DNA of 27,160 nucleotides from Clostridiales bacterium (GTDB taxonomy: Bacteria > Bacillota > Clostridia > Oscillospirales > Oscillospiraceae), in the NCBI GenBank assembly GCA_004553545.1, contig SFLD01000026.1:1-27160 (forward strand), written 5' to 3'. The notes beneath the pieces were generated by a model, which saw only the letters and a program-made list of their open reading frames with translations, was not told the DNA's origin and searched no databases. Made by a program: the position numbers and the translations under genes. Positions 7,042 through 14,268 of this stretch are shown piece after piece (positions within the stretch are counted from its first letter, which is position 1; each line of letters starts with the position of its first letter).

Positions 7042-7625
7042 CATTCCTCCCCGAAGAGCTCCCGGCAGGCGCCCCGGACCAGGGTCTCCAGCACCTTGGG
7101 GTATTGCTCCCCGATCTGCTCCCGGTGGGAGACGGTCAGCACCAGTCCCCGGACGGTGGCGGCGGCCAGCTCCGTGCCGCCCCTGGGGGAAAGGCCGCTC
7201 TCCTCCAGCAGGGCACGGATGTGGGTCTCGTCGTCGTGGTAGTGCTCCGCCTTCAGCCGGGGCGGCAGGCGGCGCAGAAGATCCGCGGCGTCCGCCTCCA
7301 GAAAGCGCATGGCCCCAGTCTCCGAGAGGCAGCGGCAGGCGGCCAGCAGCGTCTCCGCCGCGCAGTCCTCCGGCGGCAGGTCCCGCCCGGCCTCCAGTGT
7401 GTCCCGCGCCACCTGATAGACCTCCGTGTGGATGTCCTCCAGCACCGCGAGAAACAGCATCTCCTTGGATTCAAAGTACTTATAGAAGGAGCCCTTGGAG
7501 ATGCCGGCAGCCTCCGTCAGCTGCTCTACCGAGGTCTTGCGCATCCCAACGGTGACGGCGCGGCGCCGTCCCTCCGCCAGCAGGCTCTGCCGGATGAGGG
7601 CGTTCTCCTCCTGGGAAAAGGCCAT
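7041..7625 (-). CDS. TetR/AcrR family transcriptional regulator
   Basis: The 194-residue product has the TetR DNA-binding domain at residues 5-52, with the classic recognition segment TSVEQLTEAAGISKGSFYKYFESKEMLF. The C-terminal part is helical and gives no clue to the ligand. The start at 7625 follows GGAGGGAG; a longer frame begins inside the predicted -10 region and is rejected. Downstream on the same strand lie the amino-thiazoline hydrolase-like and alpha/beta hydrolase genes, which are the likeliest targets, with a small palindrome in the gap. A second inverted repeat (TGACC/GGTCA, 7651-7674) beside its own -10 may be an autoregulatory site. Confidence 0.9.
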   Translation of the reverse strand: MAFSQEENALIRQSLLAEGRRRAVTVGMRKTSVEQLTEAAGISKGSFYKYFESKEMLFLAVLEDIHTEVYQVARDTLEAGRDLPPEDCAAETLLAACRCLSETGAMRFLEADAADLLRRLPPRLKAEHYHDDETHIRALLEESGLSPRGGTELAAATVRGLVLTVSHREQIGEQYPKVLETLVRGACRELFGEE

Positions 7626-7675
7626 CCGCGTCTCCCTCCCTCCGTGGTTTTGACCGCTTTCACCGATCTGGTCAT

Positions 7676-7704
7676 AGGATAGCACAGCCTGCTGGGAAAC
7701 GCAA
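7676..7704 (-). promoter_or_regulatory. Promoter of the second TetR gene
   Basis: On the minus strand TTGCGT (7699-7704), 17 bases, TATCCT (7676-7681). The inverted repeat TGACC/GGTCA at 7651-7674 starts directly downstream and could be an operator. Confidence 0.55.
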
Positions 7705-7736
7705 CCGCCCCGGGGAAAAATCTGCCCCCAAAGGGA

Positions 7737-7760
7737 AGCGCCGCCCCTCCGGGCGGCGCT
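7737..7760 (-). terminator. Terminator-like hairpin after the aldo/keto reductase
   Basis: AGCGCCGCCC and GGGCGGCGCT form a perfect 10-bp stem with a 4-base loop, just past the reductase stop. Only a weak T-stretch follows on the minus strand. Confidence 0.55.
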
Positions 7761-7775
7761 TGGCGGGTACTCTTT

Positions 7776-8891
7776 TTATGCCTGGGGCTTCTCAAAGACC
7801 CCGGCCGCCTCCTGCAGCAGCTCCCGGATGGGCAGGTGCTGGGGGCAGACCTTCTCGCACTTGCCGCACTGCAGGCAGTCGGAAGCCCGGCGGCCCGGGG
7901 CGGTGCAGACGTTGTGGTAGTAGTAGTCAGCGTTCCAGTCCTTGTGGAGCTCCTTGGCGTTCCGGGCGGCGAAGATGTCCGGGATGGCGATGTGCTGGGG
8001 ACATCCGTCGGTGCAGTAGCGGCAGGCGGTGCAGGGGATGAGGTTCTTGCTGTGGAAGATGGCCTGGACCTTCTCCACTGCCGCCCGCTCGGTCTCGTTC
8101 AGGGGCTGGAAGTCCTTCATGAAGGCCAGGTTGTCCTCCACCTGCTCCAGGGTGCTCATGCCGGAGAGCACCATCAGCATCCCGGGGAATCCCGCGGCGA
8201 AGCGGATGGCATAGCTGGCGGGGCTGCCGCCGTGGAGGGCATCCAGCACGGCCCTGGCCTCCTCGGGAAGGTTCACCAGGTTCCCGCCCTTCACCGGCTC
8301 CATGACGATGACGGGCTTGCCGTACTTCCGGCAGACCTCGTAGCAGCGGCGGCTCTGGACGGCGGGGTCCTCATAGTCGAGATAGTTGAACTGGATCTGC
8401 ACCACCTCCACCTCCGGGTGGTCGGTGAGGATCTTTTCCAGCATCTCGGCGGAGTCGTGGAAGGAGATGCCCACGTGCCGGACCTTGCCCTCGGCCTTCA
8501 GCTCCTGGGCGATCTCATAGGCGTGACATTCCTGGAAATGGGGGTAGTTCCCGGCCCCCTGGGCGTGCATCAGGTAGAAATCGAAATAGTCCACCCCGCA
8601 GGCCTCCAGCTGGCTCTCAAAGAAGGGCCGGATGTCCTCCTCCGTCTGAAAGAAGTTGGCGGTGAGCTTGTTGGTCAGGATGTACTTCTCCCGGGGATAG
8701 CGGCTGGTGAGGCAGGTCTTCAGCGCCCGCTCGCTCTTGCCCTGCAGGTAGCCGTGGGCGGTGTCGAAGTAGTTGAAGCCCGCCTCCAGAAAGGCGTCCA
8801 CCATCTTCGTGGTCTGGGGGATGTCCACTTCCTCCCCCGCCATGGGCAGGCGCATAAAGCCAAAGCCGAAGTTCTTCTGGATCCGATCCAT
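7776..8891 (-). CDS. Aldo/keto reductase with two C-terminal 4Fe-4S motifs
   Basis: The 371-residue protein has an aldo/keto reductase barrel (about residues 1-275) with catalytic tetrad candidates Asp43 (FDTAHGY), Tyr48, Lys75 (LTNK) and His109 (YLMH). A C-terminal ferredoxin-like part carries two CxxCxxCxxxCP motifs, at Cys287-297 and Cys339-349, so two 4Fe-4S clusters are expected. These proteins are common in anaerobes; the clusters suggest electrons may come from ferredoxin as well as, or instead of, NADPH, but the physiological substrate is unknown. It is monocistronic, with an extended -10 promoter and a leader hairpin. The family call is firm. Confidence 0.93.
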   Translation of the reverse strand: MDRIQKNFGFGFMRLPMAGEEVDIPQTTKMVDAFLEAGFNYFDTAHGYLQGKSERALKTCLTSRYPREKYILTNKLTANFFQTEEDIRPFFESQLEACGVDYFDFYLMHAQGAGNYPHFQECHAYEIAQELKAEGKVRHVGISFHDSAEMLEKILTDHPEVEVVQIQFNYLDYEDPAVQSRRCYEVCRKYGKPVIVMEPVKGGNLVNLPEEARAVLDALHGGSPASYAIRFAAGFPGMLMVLSGMSTLEQVEDNLAFMKDFQPLNETERAAVEKVQAIFHSKNLIPCTACRYCTDGCPQHIAIPDIFAARNAKELHKDWNADYYYHNVCTAPGRRASDCLQCGKCEKVCPQHLPIRELLQEAAGVFEKPQA

Positions 8892-8914
8892 GTTTTTCGC
8901 TCCCTTTCGTATCC

Positions 8915-8934
8915 CGGCCCCAGGGATGGGGCCG
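8915..8934 (-). other. Leader hairpin before the aldo/keto reductase
   Basis: CGGCCCCA and TGGGGCCG form an 8-bp perfect stem with a 4-base loop, between promoter and ribosome-binding site. No T-run follows. Confidence 0.5.
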
Positions 8935-8947
8935 CAGTCTTTTCTTT

Positions 8948-8978
8948 ATTGTAGCAAGTCCCCACCGGCCCCGGTCAA
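8948..8978 (-). promoter_or_regulatory. Extended -10 promoter of the aldo/keto reductase
   Basis: On the minus strand TGCTACAAT provides an extended -10 (TACAAT at 8948-8953); TTGACC (8973-8978) is 19 bases upstream, slightly long but tolerable with the TG motif. Confidence 0.6.
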
Positions 8979-9014
8979 GTCCTTTTCCTAAAAATTCACA
9001 GTCCGTCCACGAAA

Positions 9015-9050
9015 GACATCCCCGGGGAGCCGCAGCTCCCCGGGAATGTC
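9015..9050 (-). terminator. Terminator of the Gld-like ABC operon
   Basis: A 16-bp stem with one mismatch pairs 9015-9030 with 9035-9050 around a CGCA loop, and on the minus strand is followed by TTTC. It lies five bases beyond the DUF4340 gene stop. Confidence 0.75.
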
Positions 9051-9054
9051 CCGC

Positions 9055-10431
9055 TTATCCCGTCAGCACCACGGCGTGGATGGCCTCGATGAGGTCCACC
9101 GCCTGGCTGCGCTTCACATAGGCCACGGTCTCCCCATCCAGGGCAGCGAGGCAGTGGTCCCCGTCATAGCGGGTGAGGGTCAGGCTCAGACTGGGGATGT
9201 CCTCCCGGTCCAGCTTCGCCGTGAGACGGATCTCCTCCCTGCCGGAGGCCGTCCGGTCCGTAAAGTCCGTGGCCCGGAGGGAGTTGACGGCGTTCTCCAG
9301 GTCCGTCCCGTCGAACTCCTCCCCCTGATAGTACCACTTCCCGTCCTCGTCCTCGCTCTCGGGGAGCGCATGGGTCAGGGTGTAGGTCTCCCCCTCCAGG
9401 GTCACGGTGAGCTCCGTCACCTGGGAGAGGGAGGCGGTAAAGAGCTTCTGGTGGCGGAGATCGTCATAGGACGCCGCCGCCAGGGTCTCATAGTCCTCCT
9501 GGGGGATCTCGTAGACGATGCGGGAATCCCCCACCCGAAGGTAGGCGGTGACCGCCTCATAGTCCCCGGTCTCCTCCGCCGCCTGGAGCTCCGCCTGGTC
9601 CCGGCCCAGATGGACGGTGAAGCTCTCGTCCCCGTCCTCCCCGGCATAGCGGACCGTGACGCTGAGCTCCGGCGTCTCCAGGCCATAGGCCAGCAGCTCC
9701 TCCGCCGTGGCGTTGTAGGTGACATAATCCGTGAGCGTCAGGCCCGAGAGGGTATCCAGGTAGTTTGTCACCCGGTCCGTGTCCAGGGGCCGGCCGTCTG
9801 AAAAGTAGACGTCGCTGCCGCAGACGCTGACGCCGTCCTCGTCATAGACCGCCGTGTAGTCGGCGGCGCCGGAGAACGTGATCTCCTCCGCCTGGGCGAC
9901 GGCGGGGATGCTGTCGTCCAGGATCAGGTCCCGGAGCACGGCGTCAAACTCCTCCATGGGGTCGTGGGTCACGAGGTAGACCTTCCCGTCCCCCAGGGAG
10001 AGGTAGCGCTGGGCGTCCAGCTGGCTGTAGTCCCCCAGGGTCAGGGTATAGGTCCCGCTCTCCGTCCCGACGGTGACGCTGCCCGCCGGGTCGCTGAGGC
10101 CGTACTGCCCCAGGTCCCGGGCATCCTCAATGGTGAAGGCCGCCCCCAGCTCCTCCAGGGGCTCCAGCAGGGTCGTCAGCTTCTCCCCGTCCACGGGGAA
10201 CGCCTCGTCGCCCTCATAGACCCAGCCGTCCCCCTCCCGGCGGAAGGCGAAGCTGCCGCTCTCATTGGTCCAGGCCAGGGAGGTAACGCTCTCCGGATCG
10301 ATGGCAAGGATGGTCTCGCCGCTCTCCCGGACCGCCTCCTGCCGGGCCTGGCGGCGGCTCAGGAGGAACACCGTCAGGCAGAGCGCCGCAAGCAACGCCA
10401 GCAGGATCGCGAGCTTTGTGGTCTTACGCAT
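9055..10431 (-). CDS. DUF4340 domain protein of a Gld-like ABC system
   Basis: The 458-residue protein has a basic N-terminus and one membrane helix (about residues 7-24), then a long acidic extracytoplasmic region. The pattern of repeated beta modules such as GWVYEGDEAFPVDGEKL, YGLSDPAGSVTVG and YGLETPELSVTVRYAG is typical of DUF4340, which is regularly encoded last in operons with an ABC ATPase, an ABC-2 permease and a GldG-like protein. Its start overlaps the GldG-like gene by 8 bases. The role of the complex in non-gliding Firmicutes is unknown; these four proteins presumably assemble at the membrane with this one and GldG outside. No lipobox is seen. Confidence 0.85.
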   Translation of the reverse strand: MRKTTKLAILLALLAALCLTVFLLSRRQARQEAVRESGETILAIDPESVTSLAWTNESGSFAFRREGDGWVYEGDEAFPVDGEKLTTLLEPLEELGAAFTIEDARDLGQYGLSDPAGSVTVGTESGTYTLTLGDYSQLDAQRYLSLGDGKVYLVTHDPMEEFDAVLRDLILDDSIPAVAQAEEITFSGAADYTAVYDEDGVSVCGSDVYFSDGRPLDTDRVTNYLDTLSGLTLTDYVTYNATAEELLAYGLETPELSVTVRYAGEDGDESFTVHLGRDQAELQAAEETGDYEAVTAYLRVGDSRIVYEIPQEDYETLAAASYDDLRHQKLFTASLSQVTELTVTLEGETYTLTHALPESEDEDGKWYYQGEEFDGTDLENAVNSLRATDFTDRTASGREEIRLTAKLDREDIPSLSLTLTRYDGDHCLAALDGETVAYVKRSQAVDLIEAIHAVVLTG

Positions 10432-11848
10432 CCCTCTTTCTCCTCCTTTCCACCACCGTGAAGATGCCGTAGAGCAGGAAGGCCCCCGGCAGCACCCCGA
10501 TCAGCAGGGTCTTCAGCCTGGCGGCGGAGGACTCGCTGATGGTGAGATAGGTATAGCTGAGGCTCTTGCTGCGGATGGCCAGGGTGTCGCTCTCGCCCAT
10601 GAGCTCCGAGAGGGCGTTCATGGTGAAGTTCAGGTTGGCACCGGAGGAGTAGTCGTTGTAGGCGTCCTCCAGGAAGTAGCCGGAGGCCACCCAGACCATC
10701 TCCCCGCCGCCGTCCGTCCCGATGCGCACCGCCAGGGCGAAGGGTCCGCTGCTGTCGCCGTCCTCCCGCTCATAGGTGGTGATGGCGTAGCCCGCCGCCT
10801 TGCTGTAGGCGGTGTCCGACGTGGTGAGAAGCTCCGTCACGTCGGCGCTGCCCGTCACCCGGAGACCCTGGGCCGCCGGCGCGGTGACATAGTAGCCCTC
10901 GCTGAGCAGGGGATCGGTGATGCCGCTGCTCTGGATCTCCGGCAGCAGCAGGTAGGGATAGCCCACGTAGTACTGGCTGTCCTCCTCGATGACCATGCCC
11001 TCCTCCGCCTCCACGCCGTAGTCCGCCAGGAGGGAGAGCAGGTTCGGGAGGGTCCCGTCCTTCACGGGGCCGGCAAAGACCAGCAGCTTTCCGCCGCTTG
11101 CGAGATACGCCGCGAGGATGTCCCTCTCCCGGGAGGAGAGGTCGCTGGCCGGGGAGTAGAGCAGCACCGCGTCCGCCTCCTCCGGCACGGCGTCCTCCTT
11201 CAGGAGGGAGAGGGCCGTGCACTCGATGTTCTCCTTGGTCAGCTGGGTCTGGAAGCCCTCCGGCAGCTCCGCCTCGCCGTGGCCCTCCAGCACATAGAGC
11301 TGGGGCAGGTCGTCGCTGACCACATAGGCGATGGCGGAGGTGATGAGCCCCTCGCCGTCAAAGGAGTAGCTGTAGCTATAGGTGCTGTAGTCCACCTCCG
11401 CCGGATAGAGCTCGGTGTAGCCGATGTAGCGGCTCTTCTCCCCGCTGACCACCACGAGGCTGTTGTTCTCCACGGTCCCGTCGGTATACTGGGCGGCAAA
11501 GGTGGGATAGACGTCGGGGTTCTTCTTCTCCACCGTCAGGCGGTCGGAGAGGCTCTCGTACTTTGCAAGCAGGTTCTCCAGCACGCTGTCCTCCTGCCCC
11601 GCCTGCACGATCCAGTAGACCGTCACATCCTTCGTGACGGCCCCTACGGAGGCTTTCGTGGCGCTGGTGACGGAGTAGAGCTGGGCGGCGCTGATGTCCT
11701 GCCGGGTCAGGCTCTTGGGCAGCAGGCCGCAGAGCGCGTTCACCGCCGCCAGGATGGCCAGCACCAGGGCCGTCACCGCCAGGGAGTAGGACCCGCCCCG
11801 GGTGGCGACGCGGTTCCCCGCCGCCGGATGGGATTTTGGCTGCTTCAT
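10424..11848 (-). CDS. GldG-like ABC-type system substrate-binding-like protein (DUF4350/PF09822 type)
   Basis: The 474-residue product has a membrane helix near the N-terminus (about residues 23-43), a large extracytoplasmic part, and a second helix near the C-terminus (about 443-465) followed by a basic tail, RRRKR. The LQLYSVTSATK-like segment near residue 57, VLEGHGEAELP and SSRERDILAAYLASGGKLLVFAGPV are typical of GldG-like proteins, whose core resembles a glutamine-amidotransferase-like fold without clear catalytic residues. It overlaps the permease gene by one base and the DUF4340 gene by eight. In Flavobacteria GldA/F/G is linked to gliding; in clostridia the function is not known. 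Confidence 0.85.
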   Translation of the reverse strand: MKQPKSHPAAGNRVATRGGSYSLAVTALVLAILAAVNALCGLLPKSLTRQDISAAQLYSVTSATKASVGAVTKDVTVYWIVQAGQEDSVLENLLAKYESLSDRLTVEKKNPDVYPTFAAQYTDGTVENNSLVVVSGEKSRYIGYTELYPAEVDYSTYSYSYSFDGEGLITSAIAYVVSDDLPQLYVLEGHGEAELPEGFQTQLTKENIECTALSLLKEDAVPEEADAVLLYSPASDLSSRERDILAAYLASGGKLLVFAGPVKDGTLPNLLSLLADYGVEAEEGMVIEEDSQYYVGYPYLLLPEIQSSGITDPLLSEGYYVTAPAAQGLRVTGSADVTELLTTSDTAYSKAAGYAITTYEREDGDSSGPFALAVRIGTDGGGEMVWVASGYFLEDAYNDYSSGANLNFTMNALSELMGESDTLAIRSKSLSYTYLTISESSAARLKTLLIGVLPGAFLLYGIFTVVERRRKRDA

Positions 11849-12711
11849 CAGTTATACCTCCTCTTCTCCAGGGACATCACGGTGAGGAACAGGAAAAAGA
11901 CGATGACAGAGCCGTAGAACACCACGCTGGTCCAGTCGAAGATCCCGTTCACAAAGGGATAGAAGCGCTCGAAGAGGGAAAGCTTCTCCATCAGCGTCGG
12001 CAGCAGTCCCTCCAGCTTCGCGGCGTCGATGAGATAGACCGCCAGGGCCGCCAGGGCGCAGACGCCTCCCACGCCCCAGGCGAGGGCGGCATTCCGGGTC
12101 AATGCCCGGATGAGGAGCGCCAGCAGCAGCGCCGTGACCCCCAGGGCCAGCAGGGACCCCAGCGCCGTGGCCGAGACCTGCTCGGCAAGGCTCACGCTGT
12201 AGTAGTTCAGAAGGAAGGCCGCGATGGCGATGCCCGCCGCGAAGCCCTGACTCTCCGTCAGGGAGGAGACGAAGATCCCCGCGGCGATGAGGGCCGCCCC
12301 CAGCAGCAGGAAGGCGAGCAAAGACCCATAGGCGCTGGGGAGATACACCTCCCCGTAAAGGGAGAAGAGCAGGGGGTAGGCGGAGATGAAGACCATGGGC
12401 ACCAGGAAGACCGTCACCAGGGCCAGATACTTCCCCGCCACGATGTCCCAGGTCCCCAGGGGCAGGGAGTAGAGGAGCTGATCCGTCTTCTGCCTGCGCT
12501 CCTCGGCAAAGCTCCGCATGGTCAGGACCGGCACGATGACCACGAGCCCGATGCAGACGAACTGCAGCACATACTCAAAGTTGGCCACCGCCGCCTGGAT
12601 GTTGTAGATCATGGCGCCCACCCCTACAAAGACCAGCAGGAAGGCGCAGAAAAGGTACGCCGCGAGACCGTGGAAGGCCCCCCGCAGCTCATGCTGAAAG
12701 ATCGCTCTCAT
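11848..12711 (-). CDS. ABC-2 type permease (GldF-like)
   Basis: The 287-residue protein has about six membrane helices: residues 14-36, 52-66, 96-118, 127-150, 158-172 and 181-200, with two more near 205-227 and 259-280. The short cytoplasmic SFAEERRQKTDQLLYSLPLG element after the second helix is typical of GldF/NosY-like permeases. It overlaps the ATPase gene by four bases (ATGA) and shares one base with the GldG-like gene, so translation is coupled. It would form the channel or pulling unit with the ATPase dimer. Substrate or job unknown. Confidence 0.9.
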   Translation of the reverse strand: MRAIFQHELRGAFHGLAAYLFCAFLLVFVGVGAMIYNIQAAVANFEYVLQFVCIGLVVIVPVLTMRSFAEERRQKTDQLLYSLPLGTWDIVAGKYLALVTVFLVPMVFISAYPLLFSLYGEVYLPSAYGSLLAFLLLGAALIAAGIFVSSLTESQGFAAGIAIAAFLLNYYSVSLAEQVSATALGSLLALGVTALLLALLIRALTRNAALAWGVGGVCALAALAVYLIDAAKLEGLLPTLMEKLSLFERFYPFVNGIFDWTSVVFYGSVIVFFLFLTVMSLEKRRYN

Positions 12712-13706
12712 GCCTCATCCTCCTCCGTCTCCGGCGTGCGCTCCGCTCCGCCGTCCTCCGGCGCCGCCGTCTGCTCCGTCAGCTCCAGGAAAACGTCCTC
12801 CAGGCTGGCCTTCCGCCGCCGGAGCTCCAGCACCGGCACTCCCTTGGCGGCAAAGGCCAGGGTCAGCGCCCCGCAGACCGCCTCGCTCTCCGCCCCTTCC
12901 CGGAAGCGGAGCTCCCCGGTCAGGACGCCGTCCTCCGCCGCCGGAAGATCCCATCCGGCAAGCCCCGGGACCGAGGCCAGGACCGCCTCCGCCGTCTCCC
13001 GGTCCGTCCGCACCCGGAAGAGGGCGGACTGCTCCGCGCGCATCCGCTTTTCCAGAGCCTCCGGCGTGTCGAAGGCCACCAGCTTCCCCCGGGAGAGGAT
13101 CAGCACCTGCTGGCAGAGGGTCTGGACCTCCGAGAGGATGTGGGAGCTGAGGATCACCGTGTGGCGCTCCCCCAGATCCCGGATCAGCTGCCGGATCTCG
13201 ATGATCTGCAGGGGGTCCAGGCCCACGGTGGGCTCATCCAGGATGATGACCTTCGGCTCCCCCAGCAGGGCCTGGGCGATGCCCACCCGCTGGCGGTAGC
13301 CCTTGGAGAGGGTGCCGATGAGCTGGTGCCGCACCGGCGGCAGCCCCGTCCGCTCCACGGCGTCCTCCACCTGGCGGCGGAGCTCCGCCCCCCGGAGGCC
13401 CTTGGCCGCCCCCACGAACTGCAGGTACTCCTCCGGCGTCTCCCCCAGGTAAAGGGGCGGCTGCTCCGGGAGATAGCCCAGCAGGTGCTTGGCCTTCCTG
13501 GGCTCCTCCAGGATGTCAAAGCCGCCGATGCGGACCGTCCCCTCCGTGGGGGAGAGGCAGCCGGTCATGATATTCATGGTGGTGGATTTTCCGGCGCCGT
13601 TGGGTCCCAGCAGCCCGTAAACATGCCCGTCCCCGAACGTGAAGGACAGGTCGTCCACGGCGGTGAGATCCCCGTAGCGCTTGCTCAGGTGGGAAACCTG
13701 GATCAT
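12708..13706 (-). CDS. ABC transporter ATP-binding protein (GldA-like)
   Basis: The 332-residue protein has all ATPase motifs: Walker A GPNGAGKST (34-42), Q-loop Gln82, signature LSKGYRQR (133-140), Walker B VIILDEP (153-159) with Glu158, and H-loop His189. The LSKGYRQRVGIAQAL form is typical of ATPases partnering ABC-2 permeases of the Gld/Nos type. A C-terminal extension (about 215-332) is longer than the minimal domain and ends in an acidic tail. AGGAGG lies 7 bases before the ATG. It is the first gene of the four-gene operon; no strong promoter was found upstream, only a TAGAAT without a good -35 partner. Confidence 0.95.
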   Translation of the reverse strand: MIQVSHLSKRYGDLTAVDDLSFTFGDGHVYGLLGPNGAGKSTTMNIMTGCLSPTEGTVRIGGFDILEEPRKAKHLLGYLPEQPPLYLGETPEEYLQFVGAAKGLRGAELRRQVEDAVERTGLPPVRHQLIGTLSKGYRQRVGIAQALLGEPKVIILDEPTVGLDPLQIIEIRQLIRDLGERHTVILSSHILSEVQTLCQQVLILSRGKLVAFDTPEALEKRMRAEQSALFRVRTDRETAEAVLASVPGLAGWDLPAAEDGVLTGELRFREGAESEAVCGALTLAFAAKGVPVLELRRRKASLEDVFLELTEQTAAPEDGGAERTPETEEDEA

Positions 13707-13806
13707 TGGGTGGCCTCCTTGCTTTTCAGATTCCCGCTCATTCTAGGGGGGAAAGCTGAAACGATCCTGAAATTCCCGAAGATGCCCCAGGGCTTCCAAG
13801 TTCTTC

Positions 13807-13834
13807 TTGATTTTTTAAAAAGTCTTGCCATAAT
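13807..13834 (+). promoter_or_regulatory. Promoter of the zinc-ribbon microprotein gene
   Basis: TTGATT (13807-13812), 16 bases, CATAAT (13829-13834), in an AT-rich stretch. The 100-base leader downstream contains GCACCG and CGGTGC arms that can close over an inner GC-rich hairpin. Confidence 0.55.
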
Positions 13835-13942
13835 AGAGAGTATCACCTTTTTGAAAGGGCCCGTCCTGCCGCACCGGCATGCCGCCATCGGCTCCGGCGG
13901 TGCGAGTTCTCCGCCATCATGCGGACACCTGCGAGGAACATC

Positions 13943-14125
13943 ATGGATTTTCACACACCTGAGCAGCTTCTTGCCTTCCTCCGCGCAGCGGAGACCGCCG
14001 CCCGCGCCGGGAAGGACCGCTTCCTCTGCCCCGTCTGCCGGAAGGAAGCCAGCATCGCCCCCGCCCCCTTTGGCTGGACCGCCAACTGCCCTGTCTGCGG
14101 CATCACCGCCCCTGTGGATCTCTGA
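13943..14125 (+). CDS. 60-residue zinc-ribbon microprotein
   Basis: The product starts MDFHTPEQLLAFLRAAETAA, a predicted helix, followed by a compact zinc-ribbon-like pair of knuckles: CPVC at residues 29-32 and CPVC at 49-52. The second start is preferred over an ATG at 13919 because GAGGA lies 6 bases before it. The gene has its own promoter and a 13-bp terminator, so it is a separate transcription unit despite its size. Zinc knuckles of this kind bind nucleic acids or act as structural rubredoxin-like folds. Function unknown; no name is offered. Neighbours do not help: a Gld-like operon on the other strand and a collagen-like gene downstream. Confidence 0.72.
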   Translation: MDFHTPEQLLAFLRAAETAARAGKDRFLCPVCRKEASIAPAPFGWTANCPVCGITAPVDL

Positions 14126-14155
14126 CGCCGCCCCGGCCATTCCCGCCCCCAGAAA

Positions 14156-14189
14156 GACCCTGCGGCCGCTTCCGGCCGCAGGGTCTTTT
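14156..14189 (+). terminator. Strong intrinsic terminator
   Basis: GACCCTGCGGCCG and CGGCCGCAGGGTC form a 13-bp perfect stem with a 4-base loop, followed by TTTT. It ends the zinc-ribbon gene; AAA on the left side makes it usable from the other strand too. Confidence 0.88.
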
Positions 14190-14268
14190 CCTGCCGTCAG
14201 GCACCGCCTCCCCGCCCGGGGCATACCACGGGGCAGCGATCCATGATCTTCATAAGGGGGAGAGAGCT

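Noticed and set aside
5550..7682. 710-codon plus-strand open frame
   Set aside because: Lies antisense to three genes with clear motifs and ribosome-binding sites; composition rich in His, Gln, Gly and Leu as expected of an antisense shadow.
10265..11917. 550-codon plus-strand open frame
   Set aside because: Antisense to the DUF4340 and GldG-like genes, no start signal or recognisable domain.
13707..13806. Promoter of the Gld-like ABC operon
   Set aside because: A TAGAAT exists on the minus strand but no -35 partner at acceptable spacing could be found, so no feature was called.
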